Source: Roseococcus sp. SDR (GTDB lineage: Bacteria; Pseudomonadota; Alphaproteobacteria; Acetobacterales; Acetobacteraceae). From it: a stretch of DNA of 64,000 nt. Each line of letters begins with the position of its first letter. Positions within the stretch are counted from its first letter, which is position 1. The stretch spans positions 1 through 64,000 of the forward strand of contig NZ_JAHRCU010000009.1 in the NCBI RefSeq assembly GCF_019083995.1, in the 5' to 3' direction. Below the pieces are notes generated by a model. The model worked only from the letters and a program-made list of their open reading frames with translations, was not told the DNA's origin and did no database searches. The translations under genes and the position numbers were made by a program. This document shows positions 57,617 through 64,000 of the stretch, one piece after another.

Positions 57617-58222
57617 ATGCACGATACCTATGGCGTCATCCTGGCTGGCGGCCTCGCGCGCCGAATGGGCGGCGGCGACAAGCCGCTTCGGCCCCTCGCA
57701 GGCAAGCCAATGCTTGATCACGTCATCGCCCGCCTCGCGCCCCAATGCGCCGCCCTGGCACTCAACGCCAATGGCGACCCCACGCGCTTCGCGGCCCATG
57801 GCCTGCCCGTCCTGCCCGACACCCTGCCCGACCACCCGGGCCCCCTCGCCGGCATCCTCGCCGCCATGGAAGCCTCGCCGCTCCCCTGGATCGTCACCGT
57901 CCCCGGCGATTCCCCCTTCCTGCCAAACGACCTCGTCGCCCGCCTCCACGCGGCGCGCGAGGCCGCCGGCACGCCCATGGCCTGCGCCGCCTCGGGCGGC
58001 TACACGCATCCGCCCATCGCCCTCTGGCCGCGCGACCTCGCCCCCGCTTTGCGCCAGGCCGTGGCGGAAGGCGAACGCAAGATCGACCGCTGGACCGCCC
58101 GCCACGGCGTCGCCACCGCCGAATGGCCCACCACCCCCTTCGATCCCTTCTTCAACGCCAATACTCCCGAGGAACTGGCCGAAGCCGAGAAGCTCTTGCT
58201 CAACCGGGGCGTTTCGCCGTAA
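57617..58222 (+). CDS. mobA: Molybdenum cofactor guanylyltransferase
   Basis: MobA links GMP to molybdopterin to form the bis-MGD cofactor used by DMSO-reductase-family enzymes such as formate dehydrogenase. The 201-residue protein has the nucleotidyltransferase signature [25 protein letters not shown] near the start, followed by [11 protein letters not shown]. It fits with fdhD upstream. Confidence 0.95.
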   Translation: MHDTYGVILAGGLARRMGGGDKPLRPLAGKPMLDHVIARLAPQCAALALNANGDPTRFAAHGLPVLPDTLPDHPGPLAGILAAMEASPLPWIVTVPGDSPFLPNDLVARLHAAREAAGTPMACAASGGYTHPPIALWPRDLAPALRQAVAEGERKIDRWTARHGVATAEWPTTPFDPFFNANTPEELAEAEKLLLNRGVSP

Positions 58223-58254
58223 CGGATGATCCGCCTTTTCCGGGAGAAAAGAAC

Positions 58255-58380
58255 ATGAAATCCGTCATCACCGGCATCCTCGCCGCCACCATCCTGTCCC
58301 TTGCCGCCGCCTTCGTGCTGGACACGCGCGTGCAGGAAACGGTGGACGAGCGCTTCGCCACTTCCGGCGTCCGTCTTTGA
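58255..58380 (+). CDS. 41-residue single-helix membrane protein
   Basis: The ATG follows GGGAGAAAAGAAC, one of the better ribosome-binding sites in the window. The product (starting MKSVITGILAATILSLAAAFVLD) has one hydrophobic helix and a short charged tail (RVQETVDERFATSGVRL). It ends before a hairpin and a terminator, supporting it as a real gene downstream of mobA. The function is unknown. Confidence 0.7.
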   Translation: MKSVITGILAATILSLAAAFVLDTRVQETVDERFATSGVRL

Positions 58381-58386
58381 TGGGAC

Positions 58387-58411
58387 GGCACGAAGGCGTG
58401 GCCTTCGTGCC
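58387..58411. other. 11-bp stem-loop downstream of the small protein
   Basis: GGCACGAAGGC (58387-58397) and GCCTTCGTGCC (58401-58411) pair perfectly with a GTG loop, right after the stop at 58380. It may stabilise the mRNA 3' end before the terminator at 58484. Confidence 0.5.
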
Positions 58412-58483
58412 CCTCAAGCGCCGGCGGGCCGCGTCCGCGGTCCTAGGCTTCGCGGCATAAGCCGCGGGGCGCATTCGCGCCCT

Positions 58484-58507
58484 CGGCCCTACGGGCCGTA
58501 GTTTTTT
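58484..58507 (+). terminator. Rho-independent terminator after mobA and the small protein
   Basis: CGGCCC (58484-58489) and GGGCCG (58493-58498) form a stem with a TAC loop and are followed by TAGTTTTTT. It lies between the plus-strand genes and the convergent quinone oxidoreductase gene. Confidence 0.75.
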
Positions 58508-58521
58508 CCTGATGCGGCCCC

Positions 58522-59502
58522 TCAGGGCCGCAGCACCACCCGCCCCACCGCCCGCCGTCCGCGCACTTCCGCCATCGCCTCGCGGAACTGCGCGAGCGGG
58601 AAGCCCGCATGCACCTCCGGCCGCAGCTTCCCTGCCGCCCACCAGACCATGAGCTGATCCCACAGCGCCCGCACGCGCGGTGCATGGCCCTCGCGCCCAT
58701 CCCCCGGCGACCAGCCGAGATAGGTGCCCCAGTTCAGCCCGGCCACCGCGATGTTCTTCAGCAGCAGGATATTGGCCGGCACGCTCGGGATGCGCCCCGC
58801 CGCATAGCCCACCGTCACCAGCGTGCCGCCATCGGCGAGACACCGCAGGGATTCATCGAAGACATCGCCGCCCAGCGTGTCCAGCACGCAGGCCACCCCC
58901 GCGCCGCCGGTCACGTCCCGCACCGCCTCGCGGAAGGGCGCATCGCTCTCCAGCACCAGATCGGCGCCGCGCGCCTGCAGCATCGCATGCTTCGCCGCCC
59001 CCGCCCGCGCAATGACCTTCGCCCCCAGCGCCTTCAGGATCTCGACCCCCGCCAGCCCCACGCCGCCGGCCGCGCCATGCACCAGCACCCAGTCGCCTGC
59101 CTGCACCCGCCCGCGCCACATCAGGGCCGAGGCCGCGGTCGGGTAGCTGATCGGGAAAGCCACGGCCGGTTCCAGCGGCAGTCCGTCCGGGATGGGCACG
59201 ACGTGGACGGCGTCCACCACCGCCTCCTCCGCGAAGCCGCCCCAGTCCAGCGCCGCGAAGACCCGCGTCCCCACCGGCAGCGGCCCTTCCAGCACGGTGC
59301 CCACCACCTCCGTCCCCGGCGCGAAGGGCAGGGGCGGCTTGCGCTGATACTTCCCCGCGACCACGAGCTGCACCGCGAAGGAGACGCCCGCCGCCGCGAT
59401 CTTGATCCGCACCGCGCCGGGCCGCATCGGCGGGCGAGGCACCTCCTTCACCTCCAGCGCGTCGAAATCGCGCCAGGATTCGCACACCAGTGCCCGCATC
59501 AT
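58522..59502 (-). CDS. NADPH:quinone oxidoreductase-like zinc-independent MDR protein
   Basis: A 326-residue medium-chain dehydrogenase/reductase of the quinone oxidoreductase group. It has the NADP-binding HGAAGGVGLAGVEILKALGAKVIA and lacks the zinc-binding Cys/His set of alcohol dehydrogenases. ATG 59502, 8 bp after AGGG, is chosen; a GTG at 59511 overlaps the upstream Bug gene. It probably reduces a quinone or an enone. Confidence 0.9.
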   Translation of the reverse strand: MMRALVCESWRDFDALEVKEVPRPPMRPGAVRIKIAAAGVSFAVQLVVAGKYQRKPPLPFAPGTEVVGTVLEGPLPVGTRVFAALDWGGFAEEAVVDAVHVVPIPDGLPLEPAVAFPISYPTAASALMWRGRVQAGDWVLVHGAAGGVGLAGVEILKALGAKVIARAGAAKHAMLQARGADLVLESDAPFREAVRDVTGGAGVACVLDTLGGDVFDESLRCLADGGTLVTVGYAAGRIPSVPANILLLKNIAVAGLNWGTYLGWSPGDGREGHAPRVRALWDQLMVWWAAGKLRPEVHAGFPLAQFREAMAEVRGRRAVGRVVLRP

Positions 59503-59503
59503 C

Positions 59504-60442
59504 TCACTCACCCTTGATGTCCGCCTCGCGGATCAGCCTTCCGAAGCGTTCGAACTCCGCGCGCGTGAATTCCGCAAAGGCGGAGGGCGTGCTCGCCACC
59601 GGCTCCGCCCCCATCGAGGCGAAGCGCGCCTGCGCCTCGGGCGTCGCCGCCATCCGCGCCACGCTTTCCTGGATGCGATTGGCCAGCGCGGGCGCCATGC
59701 GCGGCGGCCCCCACATCCCGTACCAGGTCGTCATCTCATAGCCCGGCACCGTCTCGGCCACCGTCGGCAGATCAGGCTGCGCCGGCAGCCGCGCCGAGGT
59801 CGTCACCGCCAGCGCCCGCAGCCGCCCCGACCGCACATGCCCGGCCGAGGAGGCGAGGCTGTCGAACATCACCTGCACCGTGCCGCCCAGCAGGTCCTGC
59901 AAGGCAGGGCCGGAGCCGCGATAGGGCACATGCACCATGTCCGTCCGCGTCATCAGCTTGAACAGCTCGCCCGCCAGATGCGGCGCACCGCCGATGGAGG
60001 AGGAGGCATAGGAGAGCCGCCCCGGCTGCGCCCGCGCGAGCGCGATCAGCTCAGCCACATTCCGCGCCGGCACCGCCTCATTCACCACCAGGACCAGCGG
60101 CACCTTCACGATTTCGCTGATCGGCGTGAAGTCGGTCAGCGCGTCATAGGGCATGTTGCGCTGGAGATGCGGCACGATGACATGCGCGGACGCATTCACC
60201 AGCAGCATCGTTCCATCGGTCGCGGCGCGCGAGACCTCCCCCGCGCCGATGGCACCCCCCGCCCCCGGCCGGTTCTCCACCAGCGAGGGCTGCATCCCCG
60301 CGGACGCCACACGCCCCACAAGGTCGGTCGGCCCGCCGGGCGGATAGGGGACGATGAAGCGTGTCGGCCGCTCCTGCGCCTGTGCCAGCCCCGCGCAGCC
60401 CAGCATCGGCATGGCCAGCATGGCCCGTCTCGTCGCGTTCAT
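59504..60442 (-). CDS. Bug/TctC family substrate-binding protein
   Basis: A 312-residue periplasmic receptor with a signal peptide (MNATRRAMLAMPMLGCAGLAQA). The family pattern RFIVPYPPGGPTDLVGR and MPYDALTDFTPISEIVKVPLVLVV is clear. It is divergent from the CoA transferase gene by about 60 bp and is followed directly by the quinone oxidoreductase gene. No TctAB partner is present. Confidence 0.92.
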   Translation of the reverse strand: MNATRRAMLAMPMLGCAGLAQAQERPTRFIVPYPPGGPTDLVGRVASAGMQPSLVENRPGAGGAIGAGEVSRAATDGTMLLVNASAHVIVPHLQRNMPYDALTDFTPISEIVKVPLVLVVNEAVPARNVAELIALARAQPGRLSYASSSIGGAPHLAGELFKLMTRTDMVHVPYRGSGPALQDLLGGTVQVMFDSLASSAGHVRSGRLRALAVTTSARLPAQPDLPTVAETVPGYEMTTWYGMWGPPRMAPALANRIQESVARMAATPEAQARFASMGAEPVASTPSAFAEFTRAEFERFGRLIREADIKGE

Positions 60443-60502
60443 CCGCCCTCCCTTTCCAGTCGTGGATTTTGGGGGATGATAGGCGCAACACAGAGGAACG
60501 CC

Positions 60503-61630
60503 ATGTCCCAACCCTTGAAGCCCTATGAAGGCCTGGTCGTGCTGGACGCCGCGCAGGGCATTGCCGGCCCCTATTGCGGCATGCTGCTGGCCCAGGCCGG
60601 CGCCACCGTCATCAAGCTGGAGCCGCCCAAGGGCGATTGGTCCCGCGGCCTCACCTCCCGCGCCGGCAGCCACAGCGTCATGCACACCGCCTTCAACCGC
60701 GGCAAGCGCAGCCTGGTGCTGGACCTGGCCACGGAAGAAGGCCAGGCGCGCGTGAAAAAGCTCGCCGCCCGCGCCGATATCCTGATCGAGGCCTTCCGCC
60801 CCGGCGTTGCCGCCCGCATCGGCCTCGGCCCCGAAGCGGCGAAGGAAGATGCCGTCTGCGTCTCCGTCTCCGGCTTCGGCCAATCCGGCCCCTATCGCGA
60901 ACGGCCCTGCACCGATGGCATCGCCCAGGCCTTCTCCGGCCTCGTCGCGGTGAACACCGGCGCGGATGGCGTGCCGCACAAGACCGGCACGCTGGTGGTG
61001 GATGTCGTCACCGGCATTTCCGCCTTCGCCGCCTGCCAGGCGGCACTCGCCGAACGCGCGCAGGATGCCGCCGCGGGCCGCCCGGGCCGCCGCCGCCACC
61101 TCGATGTCTCGCTGATGCAGACCGCGGCCTCGCTGCTCGTGCTGCCCATCTCGGAATCCGGCCTGCTCGGCCGCCTGCCGGGCGAGCTGAACACGCCCGC
61201 CGGCAGCTATCCCACCAAGGATGGCGCCTGGATCATGTTCGCCCTGGTGCGCGAGGAGGAATGGGTGAATCTCTGCCGCACCATCAAGCGCGAGGACCTG
61301 TTGGAAGACCCGCGCTTCACCGATTTCAAGACGCGCTTCGCCAACAAGCCCGCGCTGATCTCCATCCTGCGCGACGAGTTCATGACGCGTGACGCCGCCG
61401 AATGGGTCGCGCTGCTGCAAGCTGCGCGCCTGCTCTGTGACCGGGTGAACACGCCGCTCGAATTCCTGGCCGATCCGCATGTCCAGGCCGTGGGCGCCGC
61501 GCCCGTTCTGCAGCAGCCGGAGCTGGGCGCGCTTCCCTTCCCGGCCATCCCGGGCTTCGGCGCCTGGGAGGAGACCGCCCCCGCGCTGGGCGAGGACACC
61601 GAGGCGCTGCTTTCCGAATGGGGGATCTGA
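60503..61630 (+). CDS. CaiB/BaiF family CoA transferase
   Basis: A 375-residue class III CoA transferase, which moves CoA between an acyl-CoA and a free acid. Typical segments are VVLDAAQGIAGPYCGMLLAQAGATVIKLEPPKGD with the catalytic Asp later in the chain, FNRGKRSLVLDLATEEG, and SGFGQSGPYRERPCTDGIAQAFSGL. AGAGGAA precedes the ATG. It is followed by the TPR gene after 3 bp. Confidence 0.93.
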   Translation: MSQPLKPYEGLVVLDAAQGIAGPYCGMLLAQAGATVIKLEPPKGDWSRGLTSRAGSHSVMHTAFNRGKRSLVLDLATEEGQARVKKLAARADILIEAFRPGVAARIGLGPEAAKEDAVCVSVSGFGQSGPYRERPCTDGIAQAFSGLVAVNTGADGVPHKTGTLVVDVVTGISAFAACQAALAERAQDAAAGRPGRRRHLDVSLMQTAASLLVLPISESGLLGRLPGELNTPAGSYPTKDGAWIMFALVREEEWVNLCRTIKREDLLEDPRFTDFKTRFANKPALISILRDEFMTRDAAEWVALLQAARLLCDRVNTPLEFLADPHVQAVGAAPVLQQPELGALPFPAIPGFGAWEETAPALGEDTEALLSEWGI

Positions 61631-61633
61631 ACC

Positions 61634-62980
61634 ATGGCCCATGACGCCCAGGGCAACCGCGCCACCTTCGCCTCCGCCGAGGCCGCCCACGCCTTCGACC
61701 ACATGGTGGAGGGCTTTCTGAAGTACCGCCTGGACACGCCGCTGCGCCTCAAGGCCGTGCTGCAGCTCGATCCCGAGGCGCCGCTGCCCGTCATGATGAA
61801 GGCCGGCTTCGCCATGCTGGCCTACAAGGCCGCCCATGTGCCGGCCGCGAAATCCGCGCTCGACCAGGCCCGCAAGCTCGGCGGCAATGCGCGCGAGCAG
61901 ATGCACCTGGCCGCGCTCGACGCCTGGGCCGAGGGCGGGCAGGACCGCGCCATCGCCATCTGGGAGCGCATCATCGCCGAGCACCCGCGCGACATCCTGG
62001 CCTTCCGCTTCCACCACTTCGCCGCCTTCTGGATGGGCAAGGCGCCCGCCATGTGGAACGCGGTGGAGGGCATCCTGCCGCATTGGGATGGCGAGGTGCC
62101 GGGCTATGGCTCCGTGCTGGCCTGCCGCGCCTTCGCCAATGAGGAGGCCGGCAACCTGCTCATCGCCGAGCATGCGGGGCGCGAGGCCATCCGCCGCGAC
62201 CCGGCCGATCTCTGGGCCGCCCATGCGGTCGCCCATGTGCTGGAGATGCAGGGCCGCCGGGCCGAGGGCATCGCCTGGATCACCGGCCTGCGCCCGCATT
62301 TCGAGGGCGGCAACAACCTGATGCATCACATCGACTGGCACCAGGCCATGTTCCACCTGGAGCGCGGCGAGCATGCCGAGGTGCTGCACCTCTACGACAC
62401 CGGCTTCCGCAACCTGGAGAGCCCGGTCACGCAGATGCAGCCCGACCTCTACATCGACTGCCAGAACGCCGCCTCCATGCTCTTCCGCCTGGAGCGCCAG
62501 GGCGTGGATGTGGGCAACCGCTGGGAGGAACTGGCCGAGAAGGCCGAGGCCCGCATCGGCGACTGCCTCTCGGCCTTCACCCTGCCGCACTGGATGATGG
62601 CGCTCTGCGCCGCCGGCCGCTTCGAGGCGGCGGACCGCATGCTGGCCGCCATGCGGGACTACGCGGCCAGCAACACGGGCGAAAACCCGCGCGTGGTGCG
62701 CGAGGCCGCACTCCCCTGCTGCGAGGCGGTGCTGCTGCGCGCGCGGGGGATGCCTGCGGCGGCGGTCGCCGTGATGCGCCCGGCGCTCGGCGGGATGCAT
62801 GAGCTGGGCGGCAGTCACGCCCAGCAGGACGTGCTGGAGCAGCTTTTCCTCGATTGCGCGGTCGCGGCCGGGCTGCAGGCCGATGCCGAGCTGCTGCTGG
62901 AGCGCGTCACCGGCCGCTGGCCGACGCCCCCCGATCGCCGGGTGGGATATCGCTCGGCGGCGGTGGGCTGGCGGGGCTGA
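61634..62980 (+). CDS. Tetratricopeptide-repeat protein (TTC38-like)
   Basis: A 448-residue soluble helical-repeat protein resembling eukaryotic TTC38. Helical pairs such as ALDAWAEGGQDRAIAIWERIIAEHPRDILAFRFHHFAAFWMG and AAHAVAHVLEMQGRRAEGIAWITGL recur through the chain. Members are often next to acyl-CoA genes in proteobacteria, as here, but no activity is established. Confidence 0.85.
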   Translation: MAHDAQGNRATFASAEAAHAFDHMVEGFLKYRLDTPLRLKAVLQLDPEAPLPVMMKAGFAMLAYKAAHVPAAKSALDQARKLGGNAREQMHLAALDAWAEGGQDRAIAIWERIIAEHPRDILAFRFHHFAAFWMGKAPAMWNAVEGILPHWDGEVPGYGSVLACRAFANEEAGNLLIAEHAGREAIRRDPADLWAAHAVAHVLEMQGRRAEGIAWITGLRPHFEGGNNLMHHIDWHQAMFHLERGEHAEVLHLYDTGFRNLESPVTQMQPDLYIDCQNAASMLFRLERQGVDVGNRWEELAEKAEARIGDCLSAFTLPHWMMALCAAGRFEAADRMLAAMRDYAASNTGENPRVVREAALPCCEAVLLRARGMPAAAVAVMRPALGGMHELGGSHAQQDVLEQLFLDCAVAAGLQADAELLLERVTGRWPTPPDRRVGYRSAAVGWRG

Positions 62981-63040
62981 CCCCGCGCCACGCCTTCAGC
63001 GGCAACCAACACGCTCAACCCCTTGTCCTGATTCAATGAT

Positions 63041-63069
63041 TTGACAGGAAAATCTTTTTGCGGTGTCAA
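63041..63069. promoter_or_regulatory. TTGACA-N17-TGTCAA inverted repeat
   Basis: TTGACA (63041-63046) and TGTCAA (63064-63069) are 6-bp inverted repeats spaced by 17 bp, in the 236-bp gap ahead of the lipoprotein gene. TTGACA could be a -35 element; no clear -10 at the ideal distance is seen, but TATATA occurs near 63086. The rest of the gap has no gene. Confidence 0.3.
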
Positions 63070-63216
63070 TCGGGAAGGGGCCGAGTATATAGCGGCCCTG
63101 ACTCAAGGGGTGAGCCAGGCGGGGTGGCCAGATCGTCGAAGATCGCCCCTTCGCAGGTTGAAAGGCGCCCCCTCACCATGACGAAAGGTCTGTAGCCTTT
63201 GCTGCACACGAGATGG

Positions 63217-63555
63217 ATGTTCCGTGTTTTCGCCCTGGCGCTCCTGCCCGGCTGCGGCATGCAATGGCCCGATTTCACGCCGATCGCCTCCAGTGCGCCC
63301 CCCCCGCCCGTCGTCGAGGCGCCGCGCGGCCCTGATCCCCTGGGCGACTTCGCCGAAACCGCCACCCCCGGCGGCGTGGGCTTCGTGAACGGTGAGCGCG
63401 CCCGCCTCGTGCGCTCCTACAACGCCGCCAGCGGACGCGAATGCCGCGAGATCATCCTGGGCTCCGGCGGTGCCGAGCGCGTGGCGGTGGCCTGCCGCAA
63501 CAGCGCGGGCCAGTACGTCTCCTCCACCCCGCTGCTGCGCGGCAGCCTCAGGTAG
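63217..63555 (+). CDS. Small lipoprotein with DVU3141-like C-terminal domain
   Basis: A 112-residue lipoprotein: the start MFRVFALALLPGC places a lipobox Cys at residue 13, followed by a Pro-rich linker. The C-terminal part (ARLVRSYNAASGRECREIILGSGGAERVAVACRNSAGQYV) has a spaced Cys pair and resembles envelope proteins found beside capsule export genes. ATG 63217 is used rather than an upstream TTG. It lies 8 bp before an ABC exporter permease gene. Confidence 0.75.
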   Translation: MFRVFALALLPGCGMQWPDFTPIASSAPPPPVVEAPRGPDPLGDFAETATPGGVGFVNGERARLVRSYNAASGRECREIILGSGGAERVAVACRNSAGQYVSSTPLLRGSLR

Positions 63556-63563
63556 CCCCTTCC

Positions 63564-64000
63564 ATGGACCTCGCGGGCAGGGATCCGGGCCTACTCGAGA
63601 GCTTCCGCGCACGCATGCGCGTCCTGCAGGCGCTGATGATCCGCGAACTGCACACGCGCTTCGGCCGCGAGAACCTGGGCTATGTCTGGCTGTTCATGGA
63701 GCCGGCCATGCTGGGCGTCGGCGTCGGCCTCTGGCAACTGGCGGTCCGCGGCAGCGCGGCCATGCCCGGGGATCTGAACAAGTTCAGCTTCTTCCTGATC
63801 GGCTATATCCTCTTCTATCTCTTCCGCACGCTCGTCGGTCGCTCGCCGCACGGCATCGCCGCCAATTATCAGCTCCTCTATCACTCCCGCGTGACGATCG
63901 AGGCGGTGATGTGGGCCCGCAGCCTGCTGGACGGCGCCGCCGTGGCCATCTGCATCGGGATCTTCCTGATCATCATCGGCGTCGCCTTGGGCGATTGGCC
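63564..64000 (+). CDS. Polysaccharide ABC exporter permease (partial)
   Basis: The frame runs off the right edge of the window; 145 codons are visible. The sequence (FRARMRVLQALMIRELHTRFGRENLGYVWLFMEPAMLGVG) is typical of KpsM/BexB/CtrC-type ABC-2 permeases that export capsular polysaccharide. Several hydrophobic helices follow. With the lipoprotein before it, this suggests a capsule or exopolysaccharide locus continuing to the right. Confidence 0.88.
   Translation, partial: MDLAGRDPGLLESFRARMRVLQALMIRELHTRFGRENLGYVWLFMEPAMLGVGVGLWQLAVRGSAAMPGDLNKFSFFLIGYILFYLFRTLVGRSPHGIAANYQLLYHSRVTIEAVMWARSLLDGAAVAICIGIFLIIIGVALGDW

Noticed and set aside
60443-62818. The long minus-strand extension upstream of the second Bug protein
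   Set aside because: The protein family begins at the ATG at 60442 with a signal peptide; the extension runs antisense through the CoA transferase and TPR genes.

Overview
This window is high-GC bacterial chromosome with dense, often overlapping genes (ATGA and TGATG junctions). Gene content suggests an alphaproteobacterium, most likely an Acetobacteraceae/Roseomonas-type organism: accD-folC, a single-operon urease with ureD first, pst-phoU-phoB, orphan Bug-type binding proteins, a TRAP transporter and an M81 (MlrC-like) peptidase. This placement is inferred from gene families, not from a marker phylogeny.

Layout. 1-296: a 127-bp perfect direct repeat ahead of accD. 297-11469: housekeeping and catabolic genes (accD, folC, SH3 protein, DsrE protein, MoeB/ThiF protein, glutathione peroxidase, two M20 peptidases, MaoC hydratase, NDP-forming acyl-CoA synthetase, threonine-synthase-like enzyme). 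11682-15482: an operon of M81 peptidase, D-threonine-aldolase-like enzyme and an HdrC/HdrB-like iron-sulfur pair. 15531-17623: a complete AT-rich retron made of an msr-msd RNA, a nucleoside-deoxyribosyltransferase-like effector and a reverse transcriptase. 17702-27303: YqeY protein, CarA with an N-terminal HTH-like extension and twin upstream palindromes, SDR, LysE exporter, three tiny membrane proteins, carB, greA, threonine dehydratase. 27460-34879: TRAP transporter, Lrp, trxB, LysR, MAPEG protein, asd. 35845-41746: urease operon ureD-A-B-(unknown repeat protein)-C-E-F-G. 41775-44303: MFS exporter and a three-subunit nitrile hydratase/thiocyanate hydrolase-type enzyme. 45126-50435: pstSCAB-phoU-phoB. 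50513-51676: RTX repeat protein. 52122-64000: ThDP enzyme, fdhD, LLM monooxygenase, two Bug proteins, mobA, quinone oxidoreductase, CoA transferase, TPR protein, a lipoprotein and the start of a capsule-type ABC exporter.

The strongest unusual system is the retron. A 13-bp a1/a2 inverted repeat brackets an msr stem-loop with a UUU loop and a 22-bp msd stem. The next two genes match the effector and reverse transcriptase of the Ec86 (Eco1, St85-family, type II-A) retrons in order and motifs. The effector's best start, a TTG, lies inside the retron RNA next to a2. The locus is much more AT-rich than both flanks, as expected for a mobile antiphage module. Other features of interest are the HTH-CarA fusion with two 16-bp palindromes 40 bp apart, an uncharacterised ~19-residue repeat protein inside the urease operon, a split nitrile-hydratase beta subunit arranged like scnBAC, a recurring palindromic terminator-like element, and a 10-G tract in the leader of the RTX gene.

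All assignments come from reading the sequence and from family knowledge; no database search was run. Start codons were chosen from family length, upstream Shine-Dalgarno-like sequence and overlaps, and several are GTG or TTG.
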